A stretch of DNA of 64,000 nt from Nageia nagi (taxonomy: Eukaryota > Pinophyta), in contig JBITNC010000001.1 in assembly GCA_050084985.1 (NCBI GenBank), positions 174,530,001 through 174,594,000 on the forward strand, given 5' to 3'. The first letter of the stretch is position 1. Each line of letters starts with the position of its first letter. The notes under the pieces are model-generated. The model did not search any database. It was not told where the DNA came from and saw nothing but the letters and a program-made list of their open reading frames with translations. Position numbers and translations under genes: made by a program. Below are positions 1-10,915 of this stretch, one piece after another.

Positions 1-71
1 AGGGAACTTTTTTGTAATATAAGAAACCTCTTTAGTATTGACTAAACATCAAGTAAAGAATAAATTTTCAA

Positions 72-601
72 TATTTTTGGGTGGATGTTGTCATGTATTT
101 TCAAATTTCACACAAGTGTTATAGAACCAAAAGGTAAGAGAAATATCCAATAACAAAGTAAGAACAAAAGAAATTTCTATATTATTTAAATGAGCTTGTA
201 TTATATTAAGGTAAGAAATATGTCCAATCATAAGGTAAGAACAAATGACATTTATACTTTGTTTAAATAAACTTGTATTATTTTAAAAATAAAATAAATC
301 CTACAAATTTTATAAAAAGAATGAAATATTTATTTTTTACATTTTTAAAGTAAAAGAGTAAAGAATCATAACACTTGAGGAACTATAAGATAGTAAATAA
401 AATAACTTTAAAATAATTTTATTATTATTTTAAAAAATCTCTCATGAACATAAATTTACATATCAAAAGAAGATATTTACTAATAAAAATGATTAAATAC
501 TTATTGTATAACACTATTAATTATAATCATTTGAATACAATCTTATAATCAAATAAAATGTTGTCTCATAAGAAATAAAAGCTCTAACATCTATAAATAT
601 A
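72..601. repeat. Tandem duplication, first X segment (X1)
   Basis: This AT-rich stretch aligns with 3761-4261 over most of its length, sharing blocks such as AAATGAGCTTGTATTAT and AATCATTTGAATACAATC. Together with Y1 (3304-3760) and Y2 (4262-4640) it forms an X-Y-X-Y tandem duplication of about 1 kb, now interrupted at 601/602 by a Helitron-like insertion. I see no gene in it. Confidence 0.7.
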
Positions 602-757
602 CTAGCTTTGATATAACCCCTTATATATCAAAAAATGCCAAGAGATATCATTTCGAGGTGCCTATCTTGGATATAGCAATACCAAGAAATGAGATAGGCA
701 CCTCGAAATGATATCTCTCGGCATTTTTTGATATATAAGGGGTTATATCAAAGCTAG
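602..757. repeat. 66-bp-arm palindrome at the 3' end of element 1
   Basis: Positions 602-667 and 692-757 are reverse complements with one mismatch, separated by a 24-nt loop that itself holds a small TCTTGG/CCAAGA pairing. Both outer ends are CTAG. Elements 2 and 3 carry only one arm, so the palindrome looks like a head-to-head duplication of the family's 3' terminus. Confidence 0.9.
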
Positions 758-1067
758 TGGCATCCATCGTCGCGTGATTATTGAATTATAATATTAAGAG
801 ATATAATACAAATGCAAATATTATTTTAAAAATAATGTTTAACAAATGAATATGACTCATACATAAGGAGTCATTGACAAATAATATTGAGTAAGATTTA
901 AAAAAATTCAAAATTAATCATAGTAATATTGATTTTTGGCTACTCAAAAGATTTGAGTCTTTCTTCTTCAACATTTCTTCAATTTGTGTTAAGTTTGATA
1001 ATTATGATGGTTGTGATCCAGGATCCATGTGATTTGAGGAAGAAAATTGATGAGGAAGAATTTTCTC

Positions 1068-1960
1068 TTATCTACATCTATTACATGCCGGACCTTTAGT
1101 AGTAGATAACACCTTCATTCCAGGATAAGATTCTTGGCAAATGTAACACATCGATGGTGATGCAAGTTTTTGTAGTTGACTTCGAAATAAGGTTTGCATT
1201 TCTTTGAAATCTATTTGAATATTTGTATTAGTAAGTCCATATGTTCTATTATGATTTGTTTGATTTGCATTCATTTGTAAACCTTCTACATTTCCTTCTC
1301 TTAAATGATGTGTTGGAGGTGTCTCTCCCATTTCAGTTGCTTCATATTGTGTTTCTCTCACCACAATTATATTTCTAGCATTTCTTTCAAAAAAAGAGGA
1401 TGCATCGGAAACACTTACATTATCATGAACATTATTACGATGTATTCTTTCCTCTCTTTAACTATCTTCCTCAGCTCATCTAGCATGCTGAAGTTGGCGG
1501 TCATTCGCACGTTTTCTCCTAATCTCCTCAAGTTGAAATTGTGTTTGATTTTCTTGGTTTGTTGTTTGTTGTTCCATATATCTTTGGCGTGCTTCTTCTC
1601 TTTGATCTTCTGATATTTTTGCACGTGTTTCTCTCATTTGTTGAGTGTGTATTGCTCTTTGTTCTTCATGTTCTTCATTAGACATATTAGCATGAGTTTG
1701 TCTCTTTCGTTCAGAATCGATTGCTCTTTATCATTATTTTTGTTCATTTATCATTTCTACCCTACGTTTTACTCAATTTTCTCTTTGTCTTTGTCTTTCT
1801 CTCTCTTTGTCACTTTCAGTCATTCTTTCACATCGTCATCTATTATAATCTCTGTGATATTGTCTATGTTGTTCTAATCTCTGTTGTTCTCTTTGCTCTT
1901 CAGAATTCATTATCTTTGTCACAAATTTACTACAAAAACATAAGAGAATACATCATTATA
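1068..1960 (-). pseudogene. RepHel-like N-terminal relic of Helitron element 1
   Basis: Reading frames 1476-1685 and 1068-1364 on the minus strand give a Glu/Arg/Gln-rich stretch (EEHEEQRAIHTQQMRETRAK and similar). A Cys-rich motif follows, with CYICQESYPG and then CNRC at the end of the 98-codon frame. This order, a charged N-terminus then paired cysteines, is what the N-terminal part of plant and animal Helitron replication-helicase proteins shows; the match is from memory of the family. The frames are joined only by frameshifts, and the protein stops right after CNRC, so Rep and helicase domains are absent. Plus-strand ORFs here (1305-1969) are its antisense shadow. Confidence 0.5.
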
Positions 1961-3240
1961 TTTATTTAAATAACAACTTAAAGATATTTACATAATTTTC
2001 AAGCATTAATATACTTAAATAATTATTATTTTCTAATAACTATTGTTGAACACATCCTAAGATTATTATTAAGATTCATGATATCATCGTCTATTATTCA
2101 ATAAAATGTAATTACATAAAATATCTAAGGAAACCAAACATTTTTCATCCTTATCAGGAGACAACTCTACCATCATAGCATAAGATCATTTGGATCTTTT
2201 TAACATGTGAAACGATAAATGTGGAGATGAGGAGACAACTCTGCCATCATAGCATAAGATCATTTGGATCTTGTTGCATATGACGTATCTTCACAGCAGT
2301 AAAAGAAAGAACATTGGGTATGGCCCTCACCATTCTTTGTAAGTATGAACTGGAGAGACTGAACTTGTGTTCTTTCTTCTCTTAAATAAAATTTATGTAT
2401 TTTTTCATCCTCTTAAATATTTTTGAAATTTTTTAGTTATATTTTTTATTATACCTATAATATTTTTTTCTTATACCATAAAATTATAATATTATGACAG
2501 AACGCATACACAACAGTTTTCGACAAGAGGTTTACCGAGCCTAGCAAAAAACTATGGCGATAATGTGGATTCACTACATGTAATGACAACCATATAAAAT
2601 AATGTTATGGATGACTGTATTGACTTTGTTAAAGTATAAATATCAATCTACTTATTCAAATATCAAAGTAGAAGTGCATTGGCACTACGTGGTGGAGATG
2701 CATGGCAAATTGAAAACCACAAAATGTGATGGAAACAATATAAACTAAATTAATTTGGTATAATGAGGATTTTATGATCTTGTGTTGATTTTATTGAATA
2801 ACTTTCTAATGAAAAGAAGGCATCAACAACAAATATGTTAGACCAAGACATGTAAAACTTTGTGAATTCAGAGCATTTTTTGATAAAGTTTTATACGAAT
2901 AGCAAGATAAGAAGCGCAAAAGAATTCAGAGTATAAATTGTATGTAAAATAAGAAATAAGAAATATTACAGTGAAAATATATTTACAATAGCAGAGAATT
3001 AACTTACAATAAAATTAAAGTTCTCTTTTGTTTTTACAATCTTTTGTTCCAACTTTGCTTGTTCGAATTCACTGCATCTCTCGATTGATTTGGGAATGAA
3101 TTTTTATGATGTTAGATATTCTTCCTTCCATTTATATAATAATTTTTGAAAAGATATGTCTTTTAATATTTCAGTCAGCTATATAATTTTAATTTTAAAA
3201 AATTATTTTCCCGCCAATTGTTTAACGGACGAACTCACAT
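1961..3240. other. Non-coding interior of Helitron-like element 1
   Basis: Apart from the 42-bp direct repeat I see no coding frame or RNA gene. The last 100 bases before 3303 (CTCCCCCACTCCACCC and a CAGCTGTAG block) are the conserved 5' end of the element family. Confidence 0.5.
2157..2272. repeat. 42-bp direct repeat, two copies 74 bp apart
   Basis: The block starting GGAGACAACTCT at 2157-2198 recurs at 2231-2272 with one clear difference (ctAcc versus ctGcc). It lies within Helitron-like element 1. Confidence 0.9.
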
Positions 3241-3303
3241 GCAACATTTTGCTCCCCCACTCCACCCCCCATGCTGCAGCTGTAGAAACGCCTCTCGACG
3301 TAA

Positions 3304-4640
3304 TAAAAACAATTGATAGATATCAATTCCTATATAAAAATATTAAATACTTTGACACTTGAATGAACCTATTCAAATTTTTACGAAGATTAAAACTATT
3401 TGAATTATTAATTACTAAATGGATGAAAAAATTAAAAGAAGAACTAAAATTATTTAATGGTAAAACAAAATTCATGATGAATTGAAATTTTGCTATAACT
3501 CAAGAATGAATCAACTTCCACAATGTCCCACAAGCTTACCAAATGACTTGTGATATAATTAACTAAACCAATAAACACACTTTTATTCCCACATAAATGA
3601 AAATCAAAATGAAATGAAATTACATCAACAAAGAGGAGCCAAAAATGATAGATTTTGACTACAATAACCAAAAATCAATAATACATCATAAATGAAAACA
3701 CTCTTTAGTAACAATTCAAATGCATTATATAGATAGGTTTTGTATTTCTATATAATTCAAATGGATGGATGTTCTGATTTATTTTCAAATTTCATATAAG
3801 TGTTATAGAATCCAGGTAAGAAAAATAACCAATCACAAAGTAAGAACAAATGAAGTTTCTATATTATTTAAATGAGCTTGTATTATCTTGAGGCAAGAAA
3901 TATGTTCAATCATAAGGTAAGAATTAATGACATGTATACTTTATTTAAATAAATTTGTATTATTTTAAAGATAAAATAAATCTTATAAATATTATAAAAA
4001 GAATTAAATATTTATTTTTTACATTTTAAAGAAAGAGAGTAAGGAATTTTGAACACTTGAAGAACTATGAGATTACAAATAAAATAGCTTTAAAATAATT
4101 TTACTATTATTTTTAAATATTTATGATGAACATAAAAATATTTATTAATAAAATTTGTTAAATGCTTATTGTATAACAATATTATTTATAATCATTTGAA
4201 TACAATCTTATAATCAAATAAAATATTTTCTAATAAAAATAAAAACTCTAACATCTATAAATATATAAAAGCAATTAATAGATATTAATTCCTACATAAA
4301 AATATTAAGAAACTTAAAATTATTAATTACTAAATGGATGAAAAAAATAAAAAATTGAAATTATTTACTAGTAAAACAAAATTCATGATGAATTGAAATT
4401 TCCCTATAACTCAACAATCAATCAACTTCAACAAAGTCCCACAAGATTGCCAAATGACAAATGATATAATTAACTAAACCAAAATACACAATTTTATTCC
4501 CTGCGTTGTATGTTGAAACAAAAATGAAATGGAATTACATCAACAAAGAGGACCCAAGAATGATATATTTTGACTACAATAACCAAAAAAACCAACAATA
4601 CATCATAAATGAAAACACTCTTTCAAATGCATTATATAGA
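3304..4640. repeat. Tandem duplication segments Y1, X2, Y2
   Basis: Y1 (3304-3760) matches Y2 (4262-4640), sharing ACAAAATTCATGATGAATTG and AAATGCATTATATAGATAGG; X2 (3761-4261) matches X1 (72-601). The X2-Y2 junction near 4261 is uninterrupted and so serves as the pre-insertion version of the X1-Y1 junction now holding element 1. Short ORFs here (for example 3450-3671) are not supported. Confidence 0.7.
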
Positions 4641-4783
4641 TAGGTTCTGCATTTCTCATTCTGAATTTTTGAGTTTATAGATTTAACCACAGCTCATTTG
4701 GGAACCTTTATCTTTGATTCTTGAAGTTTTGTATAATCCTTAATAAGTGAAGTATATGCTTGAAGTGAAGTTAAGTGGCATTT

Positions 4784-7067
4784 CTAAACTTGAGAGGGAG
4801 CAGTAGCAGTAGTGGGTGCAGACGGGGAGGCAGTCTCGACGGCCATTTGCCTGCGTTTCTTGTAACTTGCTTTGAAGCATGCCTGACGCAGACGTTTGGT
4901 TCTCTCTGCAAGCTCTATGCCGGGCATTTCTTCCATCAATTTTTTCTGCTCTTGTAGTATCTGTACAGTGTTTCTGAGGCGAGCATTGCCTAGTCCACCA
5001 TTACTCTTACCTAACTCCTGCCAAAAAAAAACTCATGTTCAGATATCTATCAGAAGTTAAACAGAATTTCTTTCATTGTCATGGAGGAACAACTTGCCTG
5101 TATATTATGAATGAGGCTATCAAGGCTCTTCATCTTTCTGTGAGGCCACCGTGGGATGCCAAATTCTCTGCACCTTTTCTTGAGGACAGTAAGCCCAACC
5201 TTCAATTCTTTGGCTGCTTGGGTTATAGGCATATTGAAATAATGGGAGAGCTCATTCATGGTGATATCAGTTATTCTATCTTGGGAACCTCGTTGATCCC
5301 CAACACTAGCTGTTGTTTTGTTGGATGCTCCTCTATTCCATGAACGAGTACTATAATTGGAAGGATTATAGTTTCCATTACTCCTATCATAGATCGTTTC
5401 TGCACCAGAAGATGCAGCTATGGGAATCGAGTAATAACTATTGTTATTACTACTATGTGGAGTGGTGCAGGCATTGATGCTTTCATCACTGCTGCTAATT
5501 ACTGAATCTCCTAGTCCTCCATCCACATCTGTTGTTGCTATCATGAAACTGTTGTGGGAGATTTCAAGATGGTTACCTGAATGTTCACTTATGCAAATGC
5601 CGAGCTGCTTGCAGTTATCAATATCTTTGTTGACGATGGCGTTGTTGTTAGGAGTGCATTGATTAATCTCCATATTCATCTGAAGCTTAGCAATCCCTGA
5701 TGGAATAAAATTATGATCAGGAAATTCTTGAGTTGAGGAAGAATACCAGTCTAGTTGGTATTCCTCCTCGACTTTAGGCGTGGCATCTCCATCAATAATG
5801 TATGAAGATGGGCCGCTTAAAGTGCCTGTATCAATACCACAGTAAGTTTTATTATTGTCCATTTAACAAAGCATAGTTTATAACAAATTTATCAGAGGTG
5901 TTCTTATAACTGGAGTGGATGGAGTGTAGAGTCATAGCTGTAGTGAATGGAGTGGAAAGTCAAAATATAGTATGTGAGTTCTTTTCAGCTTCAATATTTA
6001 AAAAAAATAAGTTAATTTTATTATTAAAAAAAGTTTATTTTAAAAATATAATTTAAAAATTATATAAATATTAATAATTTTAAAAATTTATATACAATAT
6101 ACATTAAATATAATAAATTATATTTTAGAAATGATATCTCTAAATTTTATATATATCTTTATAAAAGGTATATCAAAACTAATTTATTCTTTCTACATGA
6201 TGTTTTCCAACTTATTTTTGATATAGGTAATTATGAAGTCAAAATATATCTTCCTATATAGGCTTATACATGCAATTTAGTGCTTAGAGTTCAAAATATG
6301 AATGTTGGGCAATTTGAAAAATGATGATGAGGTCCAATTCGGTTTCATCCAATCATTTTGGAAGTATCGTATGGTAAGCTAAAATTGATTAGAAATGTGA
6401 AATGCCTATAATGTAAAATTGATACTAATGCAATCTATTTCTTGTGTTTATTTGATCAATGCATTTGCAGTAAAGAAATCAACCTGAAAGATGGTGAAAA
6501 GGGGTGGTTAATGAATCGGAAGTCACATTTCCGGGCACACGATGAGGTCTGGATATCTTAATTTGAAGAAACTTGTCATTCCAACTGTTGGTGATATCAG
6601 AAATCGCCAGACTGGTATTCCCATCAGGATCAGATACAAACTTGTGTTCCTCTTCTGGAGTGATTGGATTCATGACAGGAATGCTACTCCAATTGCAGAT
6701 ATCCCACTCAGGAGGATTTGACATAACCTTACGATTACCACATGGATCATTCCCTATGTCTGTAGATTCACAGAAATTTGAGATTGGATCATTCCCACCC
6801 AGAAGCTCTTTGCTCGTGAAAATGTCATCCACAACATTCAACTCCTCCGTAAGGGGTGCAATGTCAATCAGATCACAACTCCTGGAAAACATAAACAGAA
6901 ACACAATGAATAACCATGCATCTCAATTCAACAAAAGACAATCTATGTAATGAAATGTATGAAACCAAGTAACCAAAAGACCTGGGATCTGATTCCAAGG
7001 AAGGAATGGCAGACTGGGAATCGCCGCAGTAGTCCAAAATACTTTGCCAAAAGTCATGCTCAGCCAT
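4784..7067 (-). CDS. RKD: RKD-type RWP-RK transcription factor (four exons, 481 aa)
   Basis: Model: complement(join(4784..5017, 5098..5825, 6484..6881, 6982..7067)); all junctions keep frame and the sum is 482 codons with TAG. RKD proteins are nuclear DNA-binding regulators, in land plants mainly of egg-cell, gamete and early-embryo programmes. The RWP-RK domain spans about residues 345-410: NELSHYF near 352-358, a helix QAAKELKVGLTVLKKRCR (364-381), and the signature RWPHRK at 387-392. Exon 4 adds a charged, probably coiled helix (about 415-455) and a basic patch KKRR (457-460), a likely nuclear signal. There is no PB1 or GAF domain, so RKD fits better than NLP. The N-terminal 340 residues are acidic, Asn/Ser-rich and probably disordered. 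The start is MAEHDFW, the first Met that splices cleanly into exon 2. Length is on the long side for RKDs. No disabling change is seen. Confidence 0.9.
5018..5097 (-). other. RKD: GC-AG intron (intron 3) of the RKD gene
   Basis: On the minus strand exon 3 ends CAG and is followed by GCAAGT, the strong consensus of the minor GC-AG intron class. The intron ends in a T-run and GGCAG before GAGTTAGG. Splicing here joins Q404 to E405 in frame. Using the GT four bases further on would shift the frame. The intron interrupts the end of the RWP-RK domain and is 80 bp long. Confidence 0.85.
5888..6182 (+). mobile_element. Helitron-like element 3, inside RKD intron 2
   Basis: It begins TTTATCAGAGGTG after host A and ends CAAAACTAA before host T (CTRR end). 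Its first 100 bases resemble the minus-strand 5' end of element 1 (GGAGTGG ... TATGTGAGTTC versus GGAGTGG ... CATGTGAGTTC). Its last 55 bases match the terminal arm of element 1 (ATGATATCTC ... TATATCAAAAC). It is 295 bp, has no coding capacity, and makes up nearly half of the 658-bp intron. Confidence 0.55.
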
Positions 7068-7936
7068 TCTGAGTTTGAATGCGTTTGATCAAGATGAAAT
7101 GAGAAGGGATTAATGGGTGACTGATTTTGAGACATGCCCAGAATTTGGCAGCAGAAGGGATTGAAATAATTGGGCAATGCGTCCATCCGTGTGCCGTTTC
7201 ACATCTTCTTTTACTCCCATCTTCTGCTATGTCATGTCTGCACACCAAGCGCAAGGGTCGGAGATAGATCGGTGGATCATCTTTGTGGAGAAGGCTTGGT
7301 GAAAACTTTTTCTTGGGATTCCTCTTACAAATGTCATGGTATAGAGCCCTAACGGTCATTTTTATCTGCAATGGGAAGAAGTTATGTGGCATATATCTCA
7401 TCTGCTGACAAACTTCGCAAGCCTGGCAACGAAATCTTGGAGTATGGCGTGAGTTCTGCGTTATGAAATTTTGTAGAGGGCTCTTAAAAGACAATCGTAG
7501 CTGGAAAAAACCCATAAAGATGGCCGGATTTGAGAACTGGCATACTCGTCTCAACATATGATCTTTTAAGTGTGTAATTTAATCTAGACAATTCGGAAAA
7601 TATACACTAAAGATATATTAATTGAATCCTTAATACATGAAACAATGTGAATAAATGTCCTTGTAATAATTGTTGTGATTAATCAATTTTGGTGTTTTTC
7701 CATAAAGTAAATATGGTGATGAAATGTAGAACGTCCATCTAAGAAATTTAATGTTTTTTTTTTGGGTTTGTGTGTTTATTTAAGAAAATGTTGTTTATAT
7801 TTATTATATTTACATGTATTATAAATATATGAAATTTAGACTTTATATTATTATAATATTAATATTTCTTATAATATATCAAGTAAAAATGTGACAATGG
7901 GTTTGGATTTTTTGAGGTAGTAATAATTATAACTAA
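7068..7936. promoter_or_regulatory. 5' flank and probable leader/promoter region of the RKD gene
   Basis: From 7068 to about 7560 the base composition is clearly richer in GC than the surroundings, as expected of a transcribed leader. A 165-codon minus-strand ORF (7060-7557) overlaps the RKD start by 8 bp in another frame, but shows no domain I recognise. Above 7560 the DNA becomes AT-rich; TA-rich strings near 7597-7620 could serve as a TATA element but none stands out. No promoter can be placed with confidence. Confidence 0.3.
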
Positions 7937-8357
7937 TTAGTTTTGATATAACTCCTTATTTATCAAAAAAATGTTGAGAGATATCATTTTTGGGGTATGG
8001 TGATTTTTTTAAAATGATTTGCGGGCTTCTCTTTACTAAAAAGTCTACATCCTTCCTCTTGTAAAAATCACAATATTGAAGAATCCATTAACTAACTACT
8101 TTCATATCTAAAAACAAATTTTAAAAATATGTATTGATAAAATTTCAAATTGATATCCTAAAATTAAATAAATGTAAATTTAAAATTTAATATCATGTTT
8201 CCTTTTCTTTTTAGAGATTAATTATTAAATATTAATATATTCAACTTTGTATTAAAATTTTAATAAAAGTAAAATAATCAGTCAAATGTTTACACCGGAG
8301 TGACATTCAAACTCTCCCCAACCCCCGACTATAGCTGAAGAATGCCTCTCAGCGTAA
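7937..8357 (-). mobile_element. Helitron-like element 2 (0.42 kb, non-autonomous)
   Basis: Minus-strand reading starts TTACGCTGAGAGGC at 8357 after host A and ends CAAAACTAA at 7937 before host T. Both ends match element 1: GAGAGGC plus a CAGCT block at the 5' end, and the GATATAACTCC ... GAGAGATATC arm at the 3' end. The second palindrome arm is absent. No ORF. Confidence 0.55.
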
Positions 8358-8666
8358 TAAGATTAATGAATGGATCTTTGAGTGATAATCATCAATTCAT
8401 AATAATGCCTTCTATAAATTATGGATTATAATGAGAGATTGAATTTGTTGGGAATTCATCTTGAAATAAATAAGCAAATTTTTAAGGGAATATATGATAG
8501 ATGACTTATTTTCAAGAGAAAAATTATTTTTATTCTTCAAAATAGTGAGTTACACTTGGATTATATTCCTATACCATGCAAAGAACTAAAAGTGTTTCTC
8601 AATTCATGTTTTGTAGTAAAGTAGCTCCTTGCTAATGAGGTTAAGCCTAATAATCCTAGCAAGGAG

Positions 8667-9100
8667 ATGAAAATGGTTTCATCAAATAAAGGTTCAATTA
8701 AGCTAAGATTTGATGGAGCTTTGAAAGATAATCCACAACCCTTAGTTTTAGGTAGTATAATTCACAATTGCGAAGGAGAGATATTAAATCATTATGCTTT
8801 TGATTATGGTTTAACAAAAAATGATATGGTAAAGGCTATTGCTCTTTGAAAAGGATTTGAGATATGCATGGAAATTGGTTTTAAAAAGCTTAAGATTAAA
8901 GGTAACTCTCTTATTATAATTATTACAATTTTGAAACATGATAAGATGCTATAGAACATGGAGGGAATTATCACTAAGATATGGAAAATGACCTTATAAA
9001 TTTTGAAGAATTCAATTTTTTGCATTTGTAGGGAAGATAAAAAGGAAGCAAAGTGTTTGGAAAATAAGGATGTTAAAAATAATTCTTGCAAGTATTGAAT
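8667..9100 (+). pseudogene. RNase H domain relic (RVT_3 type)
   Basis: The frame from 8667 reads IKLRFDGALKDNPQP, then IIHNCEGEIL and AFDYGLTKNDMVKAIAL, followed by a stop, KGFEICMEIGFKKLKIKGNS and later a KEAKCLENKGVK-like tail. This is the order of a plant type RNase H domain: first catalytic Asp in FDGA, then the position usually Glu in AE(A)xAL (here KAIAL, so the Glu is lost), then Asp in GDS (here GNS). Two of the catalytic acids are thus replaced and there are at least three stops. Such domains occur at the end of L1-type LINE proteins or as free copies; no reverse transcriptase is seen beside it. Confidence 0.6.
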
Positions 9101-9835
9101 AATCCCCTTAGGATATATGATTGTTGGAAATCATGGTTGAAAATAGAAGGTCTAAGAATGTGGAAACAAAACTTATATAGTATAGGGTAAACATTTTAAT
9201 ATATTTTATAGAATATAAGAATTTAACAAATTTACTTATTATTTTTGAGAGGAAGTAATGGAAGCTACATACATATTCACAATAATTAAGGTAATTTTCT
9301 ACACCTAAAGCTTGGTTAGCTCATTTTTGTATAGATCATATACTCTTTAGATTTCTATAAACACCTAAATTATATTTTTGATATATTGAAAATATTAATT
9401 TAGGTATCTAAATGATTTACTTATTTCAAGTTATTTTTAATAAAGAAAATTCAAATGTCAAGAGCAAGGTTGGTTAATGTGTTACTATTTTTATGTTGTA
9501 AGGTATATAAGGAGATATCATAATCATTTCAAAATAGCAATCTCTTTAGTGAATAAGTAATCAACACTCTCAATTTTACCTTTTTCTATGCTTCTAAGCT
9601 ATTCAAGATTATCATTGAAAAGATGAGATGTTAAGGAACTCATCAACATTATGCATAACAAACGATGGTGAAAAAAACTTCAAATATTGATGAACATGAT
9701 TTGAAGTCATGGCGTTCAAAATTCACATAGAGTAAGAGGTGGAATCAATTTTTTTTGGAAAAAAGTTGTAAACTTTTTGCAATATATGTTGATTTTTAGT
9801 TTTATGATGGATGTCTAAATATACTATGAGACTAT
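9101..9835. other. AT-rich intergenic DNA
   Basis: No reading frame, repeat or RNA gene recognised. Confidence 0.5.
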
Positions 9836-10260
9836 CATCTTAAATCCTACAAACGACCCATCCTTAACATATGTAGATGATCATCTTATAAACGTCTCAA
9901 TAAAAGATAGATGATCATCATCCTATTGTGGATATGATCATCTACTCTTTTACATAGATGATCATCTGCAAAAAAGTGCAGATGATCATCTATTCAAAGG
10001 TACAAATAATAATTTGTAGAGAAGTATAGATGATCATCTATAGAAATGTATAAACAATTATTTGTATAAAGTGCATATGATCATCTGTAGAAATGTATAA
10101 ATGATAGCCTACATTTTTATTGAGTCAATCGTCTAAACTTTTCTATAGATAATCATTTGTACTTTTCTACAAATGAGCATCTACACTTTTATGGAGATGA
10201 TCATCTACATTTATATGCAATTGATCATCAATATATTAGCATTATTGATCATTTATGTTC
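9836..10260. repeat. 24-bp-period minisatellite array 1 (GATGATCATC core)
   Basis: Units such as GATGATCATCTGCAAAAAAG recur at 24-bp spacing. The core GATGATCATC is its own reverse complement, so each unit can pair with any other in either orientation. Edges are degenerate (AATAATTTGT, AACAATTATTTGT). Confidence 0.85.
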
Positions 10261-10584
10261 TAAATAAGATGACTCATCAAAAATATGGTATTAAACATGA
10301 TCATATATAATTAATGCATACATGTGTTAACTCTTATAAAAGGCCTTCCACGAGTCATTTTTAATGGGTCCAAGTCTCCAAATCTATAGTTCCCTCCATG
10401 CCCCCTGGTCCCTCCTTTCCTTACACAACTTTCCTAGTTCCTTTATGACCTCCTACTTTACAAATCCTCCCTCTCCTCAAGTCCTCACTGCTCAAGACTA
10501 GCATGTTAATCTCTAATGTTATCGCCCAACCAACATCCTATAGTTACATTCTTAAAACTCTTGGATATGATTTCATTTGGTTGC

Positions 10585-10915
10585 AAGAATTAAATCTTTT
10601 GTAGTTGTTTTCAATCAACATATTTTTGAATGATATTTCTCTTCTAGATGTGGTTGTGAACTCTTTTGACAATGAAAACTCAACCGTAACAATGATAGTC
10701 CATGGTAAACCTATTTCTTTCTCTATTAAACCCTTTGTTGTATATAGGTTGGTAGGTTTATTGTATAAGGATGTTGAGGAGCCTATCAATACAAAGGTAA
10801 CTCTTCTAAGTTATAAATATAAAATACATCTAGAAATAATCTATAGTATCACTATAGAATGTTTGTCAAGTAAAAGGGTTTTTAGTTTGTTAAGTCTCCT
10901 TTTATATTATTAATA
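10585..10915 (+). pseudogene. Unrecognised ORF, 102 codons (10605-10913)
   Basis: The frame has fairly balanced composition for this AT-rich region (SLLDVVVNSFDNENSTVTMI, HGKPISFSIKPFVVY, LVGLLYKDVEEP). A pyrimidine-rich, leader-like stretch (10370-10510) precedes it. The pattern of a variable segment ending in a short loop then a hydrophobic helix loosely recalls the plant mobile domain (PMD-like) of transposon-associated proteins; I cannot claim this. Reading continues upstream only past a stop. It may be the first piece of a degraded gene that also includes 11692-12012 and 12830-13700. Confidence 0.3.

Larger units (their letters stand above)
602..3303 (-). mobile_element. Helitron-like rolling-circle element 1 (2.7 kb)
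   Basis: Read on the minus strand the element starts TTACGTCGAGAGGC at 3303 and ends with CTAG at 602. Host A precedes it and host T follows, matching the A|T target and CTRR 3' end of Helitrons. The borders are read from the uninterrupted X2-Y2 junction at 4261, an empty-site copy. The interior holds minus-strand relics (1068-1960) like the N-terminus of a RepHel protein. The 5' end is TT rather than the canonical TC. Elements 2 (7937-8357) and 3 (5888-6182) share both ends. The element is not autonomous: no Rep or helicase catalytic region remains. Confidence 0.6.

Noticed and set aside
1305-1969. Plus-strand ORFs of 70-100 codons
   Set aside because: They are antisense to the Glu/Arg-rich RepHel-like relic and consist of Phe/Leu/Ser runs from its complement.
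5091-5098. A GT donor four bases downstream for RKD exon 3
   Set aside because: Using AAGT would add four bases and shift exon 4 out of frame, losing the conserved C-terminal helix.
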